64,000 nt of DNA from the NCBI RefSeq assembly GCF_003207855.1, contig NZ_NKTZ01000002.1, positions 372,001-436,000 on the forward strand, read 5' to 3'. Source of the DNA: Komagataeibacter rhaeticus. Lineage in GTDB: Bacteria > Pseudomonadota > Alphaproteobacteria > Acetobacterales > Acetobacteraceae. Positions 9,800 to 19,112 of the stretch are shown here, in pieces. The notes below the pieces were generated by a model. That model ran no database searches. It saw only the letters and a program-made list of their open reading frames with translations, and had not been told where the DNA came from. Position 1 is the first letter of the stretch, and every line of letters begins with the position of its first letter. A program made the position numbers and the translations under genes.

Positions 9800-11080
9800 T
9801 CAGTCCAGCCGGACGGAGGGCCGCACGAAAACATCCAGCCAGTCCACCAGACACGACATCAGGCCACGGAACGTGCCGTAAAGCTCGAACTGGTGCTGGC
9901 GGTAGAGCATGAGGTGAACCATGCGTGCGCTGATGCCACGCAGCCAGCCGCCACCGAACACACGCCCGCCGGGGAAGGTACCCCAGCCGTTATAGTCACC
10001 CAGTGCCACCACCGCGCCCTTGTTATGGAAGGCAAACGGCGGCAGCGCCCGGCCATTGATCCATGCGGGAATATGGCGGGCCAGATGATGGGCCTGCTGG
10101 CGGGCGGCCTGCGCCGTGGGGGCGACCGGCTTTTCGGCGATGAAGGCGCAGTCACCGACGGCAAAGATGTTGTCGTCTTCCACCAGCTGCAGCGTGGGAC
10201 GCACTTCAAGCTGGCCGGAACGGGAGAGTTTCAGGTCACCGAATTTGCGCGTGACATCGGGTGCCTTGACCCCTGCCGCCCAGACGCGCAGCGTGGCGGG
10301 AATGCGGGTCCCGTCCTTGAGCATGAAGCCCTTTTCATCCGCGCCGCTGACCATGGCCGATGTCTGCACGGTCACGCCAATCGCCTCAAGCTCCTTCTGC
10401 GCGGCGGCGGAAACCGCTTCAGGGAAGGCAGGCAGGATGCGGGGACCGGCTTCAAGCAGGGTGATCTTCAGCTTCGGCGGCTTCTTGCCAAAGCTGTAGA
10501 GGGAGGCCAGGTCAAGCGCCTTGTGCAGTTCGGCCGCAAGCTGGGTGCCGGTGGCGCCGCCGCCCACGATGGCGATGTCCAGTTCCTCGTTATTGCCAAA
10601 TGCCTTGAGCAGTTCCATGCGGAAACGCTCGTTAAAGCCGTTGGCCTCGACAAGGTTGTCAATGAACAGGCAGTGCTCGGCCACGCCGGGGGTGCCGAAA
10701 TCATTCGCGCGGCTGCCGATGGACAGGATCAGCGCATCATATTCCAGCTTGCGTTCGTCCAGTATGACCTCTCCCGTCGGCTCGACAACCGGGGCAAGCG
10801 TGATGGTCTTGGCGGTGCGGTCCATGCCCGCGATCTCACCGGGCCAGAACTCGAAATGATGGCGGCTGGCCTGTGACAGGAAGCTTATGCGGTCATTTTC
10901 GTTGGCGGCCGTGCCTGCGGCAAAGCAGTGCAGCATGGGTTTCCACACATGGGCGAAACTCTTGTCGACCAGTGTCACCTGCGCACGGCCCGACTTGCCG
11001 ATGGAATCACCCAGCCGGGTAGCCAGCGCCAGTCCGGCCACGCCTCCGCCCACGATCACGACCCGAAACTTTTGTGCCAT
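9800..11080 (-). CDS. ndh: Type II NADH:quinone dehydrogenase
   Basis: NDH-2 is a single-subunit, non-proton-pumping enzyme on the inner face of the membrane that moves electrons from NADH to ubiquinone through FAD. The 426-residue protein shows the FAD-binding VIVGGGVAGLALATRL near residue 8, the NADH-binding IAIVGGGATGTQLAAEL near residue 165, and the family segment VGDCAFI with the AARQQAHHLARH block. The C-terminal region is moderately hydrophobic and basic, suiting membrane attachment. ATG 11080 has a GGAGGA ribosome site. It lies downstream of the aldehyde dehydrogenase on the same strand with a 192-base gap that contains a hairpin, so it probably has its own promoter. Confidence 0.94.
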   Translation of the reverse strand: MAQKFRVVIVGGGVAGLALATRLGDSIGKSGRAQVTLVDKSFAHVWKPMLHCFAAGTAANENDRISFLSQASRHHFEFWPGEIAGMDRTAKTITLAPVVEPTGEVILDERKLEYDALILSIGSRANDFGTPGVAEHCLFIDNLVEANGFNERFRMELLKAFGNNEELDIAIVGGGATGTQLAAELHKALDLASLYSFGKKPPKLKITLLEAGPRILPAFPEAVSAAAQKELEAIGVTVQTSAMVSGADEKGFMLKDGTRIPATLRVWAAGVKAPDVTRKFGDLKLSRSGQLEVRPTLQLVEDDNIFAVGDCAFIAEKPVAPTAQAARQQAHHLARHIPAWINGRALPPFAFHNKGAVVALGDYNGWGTFPGGRVFGGGWLRGISARMVHLMLYRQHQFELYGTFRGLMSCLVDWLDVFVRPSVRLD

Positions 11081-11196
11081 CCTACATTCCTCCAACCCTG
11101 CCGCACAGCACCCCGGCCCCGGGGGAAAACCTGCTGCATGCATGATAAATCAAAAAAATCCGTCTACTCCTACCCTGTCGGCATGGGTACGACGCC

Positions 11197-11231
11197 GGAC
11201 GGCCGAACCGGTAAACCCGGCCCGGCCGTCC
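11197..11231 (-). terminator. Hairpin after the aldehyde dehydrogenase
   Basis: GGACGGCC (11197-11204) and GGCCGTCC (11224-11231) form an 8-bp stem; the loop has further CCGG pairing. It lies 42 bases past the aldehyde dehydrogenase stop on the minus strand. Confidence 0.5.
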
Positions 11232-11272
11232 TGCCTGTCGCTCAGGGTGTGGCGGCTCTCACCGCCCTGGCA

Positions 11273-12784
11273 TCAGAAGAAGCCGCGCTTCTTCTCGCTG
11301 TAGCTGACCAGCATGTTCTTGGTCTGCTGGTAGTGTTCGAGCACCATCTTGTGGGTCTCGCGCCCGATGCCGGACTTCTTGTAGCCACCAAATGCCGCAT
11401 GCGCCGGATAGACATGGTAGCAGTTGATCCACACGCGGCCCGCCTCAAGCCCGCGCCCCATGCGGTAGCAGGTGTTGGCATCGCGGCTCCACACACCCGA
11501 GCCAAGGCCGAAGGGCGTGTCGTTGGCGATGGCCAGCGCTTCTTCTTCCGTCTTGAAGGTGGTCACGGCCAGGACCGGGCCAAAGATCTCTTCCTGGAAG
11601 ATGCGCATCTTGTTGTTGCCCTTGAACACGGTCGGCTGCACGTAGCACCCGTTGTTCAGGTCGCCACCAAGGTCGGGACGGCCGCCACCGGTCAGCAGCT
11701 GGGCGCCTTCGCCCTTGCCGATATCGATGTAGGACAGGATCTTTTCCTGATGGCCATGGGAGTTCTGGGCACCCATCATGGTGTTCGGGTCCAGCGGATT
11801 GCCCTGGCGGATCGCCTTGATGCGGGGCAGCGCGCGTTCCATGAACTTCTCATAGATCGATTCATGGACCAGCGCACGGCTGGGGCAGGAGCAGATCTGG
11901 CCCTGGTTGAGCGCGAACATGGTGAAGCCTTCGATCGCCTTGTCCAGGTAATCGTCGTCCTTGTCCATGATATCGGCAAAGAAGATGTTCGGCGACTTGC
12001 CGCCCAGTTCCAGCGTTGCCGGGATCAGGTGCTCGGCGGCTGCATGCGCGATCATCTTGCCGGTGGGGGTGGAACCGGTGAAGGCGATCTTGGCAATGCG
12101 GTCGCTGTTGGACAGGGCGGCGCCCACGTCGCGGCCCAGGCCGTTGACGATGTTCAGCGTGCCGGGCGGGAACAGGTCACCGATCAGTTCCATCAGCACC
12201 AGCATGGAAGCGGGCGTGCTTTCGGCGGGCTTCATGACCACGCAGTTACCGGCAACCAGGGCGGGCGCCAGCTTCCACGAACCCATCAGCAGCGGGAAGT
12301 TCCACGGAATGATCTGGGCCACGACACCCAGCGGTTCATGGAAGTGGTAGGCGATGGTGGTGGCGTCGATCTCGCTCAGCGTGCCTTCCTGCGCACGGAT
12401 GCAGCCGGCGAAATAACGGAAATGGTCGATGGCAAGCGGGATGTCGGCGGTCAGGGTCTCGCGGATGGGCTTGCCGTTGTCCCATGTCTCGGCACGGGCG
12501 AGAAGATCAAGGTTCTTCTCCATGATGTCGGCGGCCTTAAGCAGGATCAGCGCGCGGTCGGCCGGTGCCATGTGGCCCCATGCGGCCTTGGCCTTGTGCG
12601 CGGCATCGAGTGCCAGTTCCACGTCAGCCGCGGTGGAAGCAGGCACTTCACACAGCACACGGCCATCCACGGGGGATGTGTTGGTCAGGTAATGTCCCTC
12701 GACCGGGGCCACCCATTTGCCACCGATATAGTTGCCATAGCGGGACTTGAACGGCGGTGCAGCCGTCAGACTGTCTACTGACAT
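11273..12784 (-). CDS. NAD-dependent aldehyde dehydrogenase (AldB/ExaC type)
   Basis: This cytosolic enzyme oxidises acetaldehyde or related short aldehydes to acids with NAD(P). The 503-residue length and whole-sequence pattern are those of the AldB/ExaC acetaldehyde dehydrogenase branch. Visible motifs are [14 protein letters not shown] (residue 160 region), the catalytic-base block [13 protein letters not shown] near 262, the catalytic Cys in [14 protein letters not shown] near 298, and the branch-specific tail [25 protein letters not shown] precedes the ATG. In an acetic acid bacterium it could also process acetaldehyde from EutBC encoded about 24 kb away, which is an inference. Confidence 0.93.
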   Translation of the reverse strand: MSVDSLTAAPPFKSRYGNYIGGKWVAPVEGHYLTNTSPVDGRVLCEVPASTAADVELALDAAHKAKAAWGHMAPADRALILLKAADIMEKNLDLLARAETWDNGKPIRETLTADIPLAIDHFRYFAGCIRAQEGTLSEIDATTIAYHFHEPLGVVAQIIPWNFPLLMGSWKLAPALVAGNCVVMKPAESTPASMLVLMELIGDLFPPGTLNIVNGLGRDVGAALSNSDRIAKIAFTGSTPTGKMIAHAAAEHLIPATLELGGKSPNIFFADIMDKDDDYLDKAIEGFTMFALNQGQICSCPSRALVHESIYEKFMERALPRIKAIRQGNPLDPNTMMGAQNSHGHQEKILSYIDIGKGEGAQLLTGGGRPDLGGDLNNGCYVQPTVFKGNNKMRIFQEEIFGPVLAVTTFKTEEEALAIANDTPFGLGSGVWSRDANTCYRMGRGLEAGRVWINCYHVYPAHAAFGGYKKSGIGRETHKMVLEHYQQTKNMLVSYSEKKRGFF

Positions 12785-13324
12785 GAGAATATTCCTTCAG
12801 TACAATTCCTCAGAAACCATAAAATACAGAGAGAACATTATTGTTCATTCCGGATTTTTTCATGAATCCTGAAGTTAAAAACAAAACGAAGGCATGGATG
12901 TAATCCACAATACAGTATGGCATGGTGAAAACGACTGTCCGTTACGGAATTGCAGGTCATGACCGTGCATATCCGGCAGACATTCCTTCCCTCCAGACCG
13001 AACAGTGTCGGGACACGCCCCGGTGCGATATCGGGGAACCATCTGTATTCATCGATATATAGACCGGACTGGTACGGCAAGCGCGAAACATGTAACGTAA
13101 TCGTGAGGTGTGCATCTGGTGCCATAAGGAACACAGTGTAAGTTATTATATATCAATATGTTACAGTTTATTGAAACAGGATATTTTTTGTCGCTTATGA
13201 ATTCCACCCGGTGTGTCCTGCCCGGCGCATCGCGTTGGGAACCCGAGTCAGGGCGCACATGCCCGCTGCGCAATCGCGTATGCTCCGTCCATGAACGGCA
13301 GTCTGCTGATATGAATTTTTTATT
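12785..13324. other. Intergenic stretch without a convincing gene
   Basis: About 540 bases, AT-rich at 12785-12910 and 13135-13200. Short open frames on both strands (for example 12838-13134 minus) lack ribosome sites, domains or a plausible start. The left part must hold the aldehyde dehydrogenase promoter. Nothing else recognisable. Confidence 0.6.
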
Positions 13325-13722
13325 TCATGACCTGTCTTTTGCGTACACATGCGCAATACAGGCCGCCCCGGTCGGGACTAATCCGTAAACACCATTTGTC
13401 AGGTATTGCTGCATGTCGGCATCGGGCGGGTCGCATTGCTGCGTGCTGATGAACCGCGCCTGCGCCCTGCGTGTCAGCGCCACCAGGGCATCCTGTTCGG
13501 TCCGGGGCAACACGACCGGCATGGCCATGCACAGCAACGGTAGCAGGGGGCGGCTGGCACGGCGCTGGCTGATCCGGGGCCATGTCGTACCAGAGCGGTC
13601 TGGCCGTTCGCACGCCCCTGCCGGTCGTCGATGACGGACAGCGTTGCGACAGGCCCGCGCAGCGGCACCGGAGCGGACTCCTTGCCAACCTGCAGCAGCG
13701 TGCCATGGCGCAGCGTATCCAC
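13325..13722 (-). pseudogene. Possible frameshifted small gene of unknown function
   Basis: Two minus-strand open frames overlap in different phases: 13474-13722 (starting MDTLRHGTLLQVGKESAP) and 13325-13537 (ending YLTNGVYGLVPTGAACIAHV). The first loses protein-like character near residue 50 and turns Cys/Arg-rich, while the second looks protein-like only from about 13535 onward. Joined by a single frameshift near 13540 they would make a protein of roughly 130 residues right after the Rieske gene. I do not recognise a family. It may equally be noncoding high-GC sequence. Confidence 0.25.
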
Positions 13723-13756
13723 ATCCGCATCATGCCTGCGCCGCCGGGAATGGGGG

Positions 13757-14839
13757 TCAGGAAATGAAGAAGCGGCTCAGCCCTAGCTCACGCAGCCCCC
13801 GGCGGTAGGCGATGGAACTGCGGTCAGCCGGCACATGGGCTTCCAGCCGGGGGTCAAGAGGCAGGCATTCGGGCTTCTGGGCTTCAACAATGGCCTTGTC
13901 TTCCTCAAACACCCGCCGGTTGAAGTCATACACGTCCTGTACGGGCAGATCGGTATCGAAATTGCGGCAGATGGGCGCGAACAGCCGCGTCTCCCGCGCG
14001 GAAACGGGGGATGCCGCATTCATGATCACCAGTCGCCCGTCATCAGGGAAATGGACGGTCAGGGTCGCGGTAAAGGGCAGATGGGTGCGGAAATGGCGCA
14101 GCCATTCAAAACCGGGGCGCCCATGGTCCACCCGGCCAATCGGGTAGTTACCGACGGTGCTGCGGTATTCGACCTCAAACCCCCTGTCCGTCCGAACGGG
14201 CCTGTAGCCGGGTACGACGGGATTGTCAGGGTCGGCGAAGGTTGCGGTATGCACGAAGGCAAAATGGGCAACATCGAGAAACCCCTCCATCTGCCGCCCC
14301 GCAAAACCATGGATGTCGATAGAAGGGCAGACAATCTGCTGGAAACCAGCATCCTGCCAGTGCGGCATGAGCGGAATATCGGCATTGGCCATGATCGCAG
14401 TGGCATCGTCCGGCCACTGGCCATCGGGGCGAAGGCAGGTCCAGATCAGGCCGTAGCGCCTGATGGCGGGATAGGTCCGCAGGTGCATCTTGGACGGGAT
14501 GGCATGATCGGGATGGGCGGGAATACGCACGCAGCGCCCCGCCGCCCCGAAACGGAAACCATGATAGGCGCAGGCGATGCTGCCGCCATCGCCCGAGCCC
14601 AGGCTGAGCGGCACGCCACGATGCGGGCACAGGTCGTGGGCTATGACAATGTCTTCCCCGGCGCGATACACCACCAGGGGTTCATCAAGCAGCATGGCCG
14701 CAACGGGCCTGTCGCCAACATCACGCTCCAGCGCCACGGGGTACCAGAAACGCGCCAGAATGGCCCAGTCATCGGGTTCGAACGTGCAGTTGCGGGGAAG
14801 CGTGTCGGGAGCGTGCATGGAGGGAGACATGGGGGCCAT
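13757..14839 (-). CDS. Rieske non-haem iron oxygenase, VanA-like
   Basis: The 360-residue protein is a ring-hydroxylating or O-demethylating oxygenase subunit of the vanillate demethylase type. The Rieske cluster ligands are C71, H73, C90 and H93 (CPHRG and CAYHGF). The mononuclear iron site is D189, H192 and H197 in GFLDVAHFAFVH. No reductase gene lies beside it; the VanB-type reductase at 55816 is the only obvious candidate in this window, 42 kb away. It is divergent from a LysR regulator, with a TATGAT -10 and LysR box between them. The start may be 14839 or the in-frame ATG at 14830. The substrate is unknown. Confidence 0.9.
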   Translation of the reverse strand: MAPMSPSMHAPDTLPRNCTFEPDDWAILARFWYPVALERDVGDRPVAAMLLDEPLVVYRAGEDIVIAHDLCPHRGVPLSLGSGDGGSIACAYHGFRFGAAGRCVRIPAHPDHAIPSKMHLRTYPAIRRYGLIWTCLRPDGQWPDDATAIMANADIPLMPHWQDAGFQQIVCPSIDIHGFAGRQMEGFLDVAHFAFVHTATFADPDNPVVPGYRPVRTDRGFEVEYRSTVGNYPIGRVDHGRPGFEWLRHFRTHLPFTATLTVHFPDDGRLVIMNAASPVSARETRLFAPICRNFDTDLPVQDVYDFNRRVFEEDKAIVEAQKPECLPLDPRLEAHVPADRSSIAYRRGLRELGLSRFFIS

Positions 14840-14892
14840 CCTGGAAAAGCAGCGGATGACTGATCTTTTCCGATGTCCGTATGCGCGTATAT

Positions 14893-14920
14893 ATCATAAT
14901 ATCGTCTTGATTGTTCGCAA
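14893..14920 (-). promoter_or_regulatory. Rieske promoter with overlapping LysR-type box
   Basis: On the minus strand a -35 TTGCGA (14915-14920) and -10 TATGAT (14893-14898) are 16 bases apart. ATCA (14893-14896), eleven bases, then TGAT (14908-14911) forms an ATCA-N11-TGAT match to the T-N11-A core of LysR-family sites, lying over the -10 and spacer. Confidence 0.65.
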
Positions 14921-14938
14921 AAAGAGAGCGGTTGTGCC

Positions 14939-15841
14939 GTGCCGGTTTTTTCCCGTTTCATGCGTTATTTCATGGTGGTGGCCCGCTTCGGCTCCATCCG
15001 CCGGGCATCGGAGGAACTGCGTATCGCCGCGTCCGCCATAGACCGGCAGATATTGCAGGGCGAGGCGGCGCTGGGTGTTCCCCTGTTCGAACGCCTGCCC
15101 ACCGGCCTGCGCCTGACGCCCGCGGGGGAGTGCCTGCTGGCGGAAGGGCAGGACTGGCAGCGCGGCATGCAGCGCGTGCAGCAGCAGATTGCCGACCTGC
15201 GGGGTCTGCGGCGGGGGCATGTGACAATCGGCCTGATCGCGGCCCTTGCCAGCGGGCCGGTGCCCCGTCTGGTCCACACGCTGCGCCAGAACCACCCGGG
15301 CATTACCCTCCGCGCCAATATTCTTGATAACCAGGATGTCGCGGCCGCCGTAACCCAGGGCGAGGTCGATCATGGCCTGATGCTTGACCCGCCCCTTATG
15401 CGGGACCTGATGGTGGTGAGCAGTTCCAGTGTTTCCCTGGGGTTTGTCACCCTGCCCGCTCACCCCATTGCCGCATTGCGCACCGCACGGATCAGCCAGT
15501 GCGCGGAATACGCGCTGGTCATGCCCGAACCCCCGCTGGCCCTGCGCCATGAACTGGACGGGCTTCTGGCGGCCGGGGACATGCCGGTCAAGGTCGCGGC
15601 ATCGGCGGATAACGTCCAGATGATCAAGTCCCTTGTCACCGAAGGGGTGGGGGTTGGCATCCTGAGCAGCCTGGATGTGATGGAGGAGGTCCGGGTGGGC
15701 ACGCTGTGCTTTACCCCCATTGCCGACAGGCGCCTGTCACCGCTGACACTGGCGCTGGTGACCAACCGCACGCGCCCGTCCTCGTTCGCGGGCCGCCTGG
15801 TCATGGGGGAGATGGCACGGCACCTGTTCGAAACCGCATGA
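14939..15841 (+). CDS. LysR-family transcriptional regulator
   Basis: The 300-residue protein has the LysR winged helix-turn-helix at residues 5-65 (FMVVARFGSIRRASEELRIAASAIDRQI) and a C-terminal periplasmic-binding-protein-like effector domain (about 90-295). It starts with GTG at 14939 and is divergent from the Rieske oxygenase gene, 99 bases apart, the classical arrangement for a regulator controlling its neighbour. The usual first HTH residues are slightly altered (AASAIDRQI where SQPALSRQI is common). The effector is unknown, presumably the substrate or product of the oxygenase. Confidence 0.92.
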   Translation: MPVFSRFMRYFMVVARFGSIRRASEELRIAASAIDRQILQGEAALGVPLFERLPTGLRLTPAGECLLAEGQDWQRGMQRVQQQIADLRGLRRGHVTIGLIAALASGPVPRLVHTLRQNHPGITLRANILDNQDVAAAVTQGEVDHGLMLDPPLMRDLMVVSSSSVSLGFVTLPAHPIAALRTARISQCAEYALVMPEPPLALRHELDGLLAAGDMPVKVAASADNVQMIKSLVTEGVGVGILSSLDVMEEVRVGTLCFTPIADRRLSPLTLALVTNRTRPSSFAGRLVMGEMARHLFETA

Positions 15842-15963
15842 ATACGGCCCCCGGGGCGAGCTGATACGTTTTCTTACCTGCACGGCACGGCCCGGCCCGT
15901 TGGTACGCCGCGCTGGGCCTGATATCATGCGCATCCGTCGCCGGTCTGCAGGAAAGATGCCGC

Positions 15964-17061
15964 ATGCTCCGTAAAGTCCATCGCTGGATAGGGCTTGTCC
16001 TCATGCTCCCCCTCATGCTGCAGGGCCTGACCGGGGCATTGCTCATCCTTATCCCGCTGCTGCTGCCCGGCCCACCTGCCACGGGCGAGGCCGGCCCCCA
16101 TGCCGGGGCCGAGGCCATGATCGCCGCGTCCCGCGCCAGCGCGCCACAGGGCATGATCCCGCTACGTTTCGACCCGCCCGCCACGGGGCGGAGCGCCATC
16201 GTGACCTATGGGCCACCGGGCGAACGGCATCCCACGTTCGAGGTCTTTGTCAATCCGGTGCATCCGGCCGTCATGGGCACCTACATCATTCCCGCCGGCA
16301 TCCGCTTCCTGCATAACCTGCATGCCGACCTGCTCCTGCTGCCCTATGGCCAGAACGCAACCGGCATCATGGGGGTGCTGGTCACGGCCATGGCGCTGAC
16401 GGGGCTGGTGCTGTGGTGGCCGCCCGCCGCCCTGTGGCAGTCGGGCAAGTGGCGCCGGACCATCATGGTATCCCCCCGCGCCCGCGGTCGCCGGCTGTGG
16501 CGTGAAATGCATGTCAGCCTCGGTTTCTGGCTGTCGGGCATGCTGCTGTTCATGGCGGTCAGCGGTTCCATCCTGGCATTTCCCTTCATGCGCCCGCTGT
16601 TCGGTGCCGGCCGCCCCGCCACGCCCCATGTGCATGCAACCCCCGGCATACCGGGGGAGGCCGGCGTGGACGCGGCCCTTGAGGCCCTGAAAACCCGCAT
16701 GCCGGAGGCCCGGCTGCTTTCGGTGCAGCTGGGACAGGGGCCGGCCCAGCAATCGCTTGAAGTCGTGCTGCCCGCCTATGGCGCCAACCGCCCCGCTTCC
16801 CTGCATTATGATGCCCAGGCCGACAGCCTGGACCTGACCCGCGACCCCGGCCAGCAGCGCGGGGGCGAGCGCAGCTTCCAGTGGCTGCACATGATGCATG
16901 AAGCCAGGCTGGTGGCCCCGCATCCCGTGGCCATCATATGGAAAACCGCCGTGCTGCTGTGCGGGACGGGCGTTATTTTCTTCTCGCTGTCCGGTGGGGC
17001 CATGTGGGTGCTGCGCCGACGGGATGCCGCACGGCGCCAGACACACATCACGCAGGCATAG
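15964..17061 (+). CDS. PepSY-associated inner-membrane protein (PiuB-like)
   Basis: The 365-residue protein has the four-helix PepSY_TM layout: a helix at residues 8-32 preceded by KVHRWIGL, a pair around 130-150 and 190-215, and a final helix near 320-345. Conserved His residues sit near each helix (VHRW, FLHNLHADL, MHVSLGFWLSG, WLHMMHEARL), as in proteins tied to iron uptake and siderophore reduction. A periplasmic loop carries the PepSY-like part. Iron-linked function is inferred from the family; no TonB receptor is adjacent and I see no clear Fur site upstream. It is convergent with the Crp-type gene. Confidence 0.88.
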   Translation: MLRKVHRWIGLVLMLPLMLQGLTGALLILIPLLLPGPPATGEAGPHAGAEAMIAASRASAPQGMIPLRFDPPATGRSAIVTYGPPGERHPTFEVFVNPVHPAVMGTYIIPAGIRFLHNLHADLLLLPYGQNATGIMGVLVTAMALTGLVLWWPPAALWQSGKWRRTIMVSPRARGRRLWREMHVSLGFWLSGMLLFMAVSGSILAFPFMRPLFGAGRPATPHVHATPGIPGEAGVDAALEALKTRMPEARLLSVQLGQGPAQQSLEVVLPAYGANRPASLHYDAQADSLDLTRDPGQQRGGERSFQWLHMMHEARLVAPHPVAIIWKTAVLLCGTGVIFFSLSGGAMWVLRRRDAARRQTHITQA

Positions 17062-17112
17062 GGCGCGGCCCCATCCCCGCCATTCAGGGCCGGGAGGCCC
17101 GCATGGCGACCG

Positions 17113-17742
17113 TCACAGCCGCGCGCAGTCGCGCAGCCGGGGCAGGTCGATGGCCAGATGATGCATGTCGTGGCGATGGATGATCTTCCTGCGTTCCAGC
17201 ACACCCAGGGCACGACTGACGCTTTCGGTCGCAACACCCATGTAATCCGCTATGTCGGGGCGGCTCATGGGCAGTTTCAGGATCTGCGTGGCGGGGTCGA
17301 AGCACTGGCCATTGCCGCAGCATTCCAGCAAAAAGGCCACCACCTTCGTCACCACGTCATATTTCGCCATGAGAATGATGCGGTGCTGCTGCAGGCTGAT
17401 TTCGGCTGTCGCCTGCAGCAGGAACCTGTTCTGCATGTGTGGCCGGGACAGGAGCAGTTCCTGCAGCCTCTCTGCCTGGAAACGCTGGATACGCCCCTTG
17501 TCCAGCGCATCGGCATTGTTCAGGTAGCGCCCGCCGGCCGCCATGCCGAACACGTCCCCTCCCCAGCGGAACGCCAGGACCTGCCGCTTGCCGTCCAGCA
17601 GGTCATGGGATATCCGCACGACCCCGCTTTCCACCATATAGATATGCGTTGCGGCATCACCCTGCCGGAACAGCTTGGTGCCGGGCCTGACATCCATGGC
17701 TTCACCAATCGCCATGAGCGCTGTCTGATCGGATGGTGTCAC
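17113..17742 (-). CDS. Crp/Fnr-family transcriptional regulator
   Basis: The 209-residue protein has an N-terminal cyclic-nucleotide-binding-like beta-barrel (GTKLFRQGDAATHIYMVESG) and a C-terminal winged helix with LPMSRPDIADYMGVATESVSRAL, the FNR/FixK-type recognition helix. No N-terminal Cys cluster for an Fe-S centre is visible, so it resembles FixK-like or cluster-free members. I chose the GTG at 17742, whose GTGA overlaps the TetR stop; an in-frame start at 17799 would give a 61-base overlap. The overlap implies translational coupling to the upstream TetR gene. Confidence 0.9.
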   Translation of the reverse strand: MTPSDQTALMAIGEAMDVRPGTKLFRQGDAATHIYMVESGVVRISHDLLDGKRQVLAFRWGGDVFGMAAGGRYLNNADALDKGRIQRFQAERLQELLLSRPHMQNRFLLQATAEISLQQHRIILMAKYDVVTKVVAFLLECCGNGQCFDPATQILKLPMSRPDIADYMGVATESVSRALGVLERRKIIHRHDMHHLAIDLPRLRDCARL

Positions 17743-18410
17743 GGCCCCGCGTCCCTGTTCTTCCGGCTGGCCTGGAGCATCATCGCAAAGGCAGACCATG
17801 TGGTATCGAAAAACTGCTTTTTGTCCGCCGCCGTTTCAAACGGCTGCCGGCCCACCAGCGCCAGGCGGAACGCCCATCCCGAAATCAGGCCGGTCAGGCC
17901 ATGGGCAAGCTGGTCCAGCCATCTGGCCTCCGCAGGGGTGTCGCCCGCGTGCAGCGCCCGGGCCAGAAGGTTTGTGATATGATCGTGGAAAGTCCTGCCA
18001 ATCTCATCCGCCAGACTGTCCAGCAGGGCGGGAATGCGCCGCCCGTCGGCAATCATGACCCGGTATGTTTCCACCGTTTCGGGAATGAGGGAAAATTCCA
18101 GGAAACGCCACATGAGCTGCCGCAGCGCCAGAAGCGGATCGGCGGGGGAGAGCGATGCCTCCTGCATGGCATCGAACAGATGCCTGCACCGTTCGCGCAC
18201 GACCGCCCTGAACAGGTCCTCCTTCGAATGGTGGCGACGGTAGATGGTCGCCTTGCTGCAGCCCACCATGCGCGCGATCCGCTCCATGGACGTGGCGGCG
18301 TAGCCGTCGGCAAGAAAGGCCCGGGTTGCACTGTCCAGAACGGTGCGATCCAGTGCTTCCGTCCCCTCCACGGAAGGGCGGCCGCCGGATTTGTGAACGG
18401 ATAGGGCCAT
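17739..18410 (-). CDS. TetR-family transcriptional repressor
   Basis: The 223-residue protein has the TetR helix-turn-helix at residues 25-70 (ATRAFLADGYAATSMERIARMVGCSKATIYRRHHSKEDLF, shown here by its landmarks) and an AcrR/TetR-C-like ligand domain. The start at 18410 has GGAG seven bases upstream; the open frame extends to 18785 without a plausible start. It is the middle gene of a same-strand run, exported protein-TetR-Crp, and the palindrome at 19113-19133 in front of the run is a good candidate for its own operator. The ligand is unknown. Confidence 0.9.
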   Translation of the reverse strand: MALSVHKSGGRPSVEGTEALDRTVLDSATRAFLADGYAATSMERIARMVGCSKATIYRRHHSKEDLFRAVVRERCRHLFDAMQEASLSPADPLLALRQLMWRFLEFSLIPETVETYRVMIADGRRIPALLDSLADEIGRTFHDHITNLLARALHAGDTPAEARWLDQLAHGLTGLISGWAFRLALVGRQPFETAADKKQFFDTTWSAFAMMLQASRKNRDAGP

Positions 18411-18489
18411 TACGTCTCCAGCGCTTCCGGATCCAGCCATTCCATTGCCTGGAAAACCACCATCATACGCCATACGGCGGCCATGGATG

Positions 18490-19059
18490 TCACGGCTGCA
18501 CCGCGTTGGCCGCCAGGTGGAAATACAGCCGCGACACCTGCCCCGACAGCTGGGCGCCATGGCTCCGGCCTGAAAACCGGATATCAACCCCCCGCGCGTT
18601 CTCCATGTCGATGCCGGTCGCGCCGTGCCCCAGTGTGGCCGTGCCCCCCACCGTCCAGTACGTGCCATTGAAGTCCCTGATGCGCGCCAGGTTACGCACG
18701 CAGCCCTGACCCGACACCCTGGCCCCGCCCAGCGACAGCATGCCCCCGCCGCGCACGCTGAAAGGATAGACATGCGCCCCGTCATGCAGCACGCCCCGGC
18801 CCCACATGTACCCCACCATCAGCCCGACCTGCCGGGCCGACAGTTCGATACGGACATCCTGCGCCCCACATCCGGCCTGTGCGCGGGCCGTATGCGAAAG
18901 TGTGGTGACAGCCAGCAGCACGGACCCCGTCCCCGCCAGAAGGCGGCACGAAAGGCGCAGGCGGCCATGCGCCGCCGCTACCGTCATCCCCCGGACCATA
19001 CGACGCGCCCTGCCCGCGCCATCGCGGTGCCCCCAACCGGTCATGCTGCCCCTGTTCAT
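18490..19059 (-). CDS. Exported protein, EipA/DUF1134-like pattern
   Basis: A 189-residue protein with an N-terminal basic region and hydrophobic segment ending in a signal-peptidase-like ARAQ site. The mature domain shows the order GxMWGRGVLHDGAHVYPFSVRG, then a GCVRNLARIRDFNGTYW block and a glycine-rich strand, similar to the envelope proteins of the EipA/DUF1134 type; the match is by eye. ATG 19059 has AGGA at good spacing; ATG 18999 would give a shorter signal peptide and 19098 would leave almost no leader after the promoter. It heads the operon with TetR and Crp-type regulators. Confidence 0.7.
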   Translation of the reverse strand: MNRGSMTGWGHRDGAGRARRMVRGMTVAAAHGRLRLSCRLLAGTGSVLLAVTTLSHTARAQAGCGAQDVRIELSARQVGLMVGYMWGRGVLHDGAHVYPFSVRGGGMLSLGGARVSGQGCVRNLARIRDFNGTYWTVGGTATLGHGATGIDMENARGVDIRFSGRSHGAQLSGQVSRLYFHLAANAVQP

Positions 19060-19112
19060 ACGATCCTGTCCTGTCGGCATGGGGCGTGCATCTGGCATGC
19101 CGCGCCATTGAT

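Noticed and set aside
9773..10876. 367-codon plus-strand frame opposite ndh
   Set aside because: Antisense shadow; the ndh frame has complete FAD and NADH motifs.
10928..12781. 617-codon plus-strand frame opposite the aldehyde dehydrogenase
   Set aside because: Antisense shadow of a well-conserved enzyme; no domain or start signal.
12838..13134. 98-codon minus-strand frame after the aldehyde dehydrogenase
   Set aside because: No ribosome site, no family resemblance, unlike codon use of neighbours.
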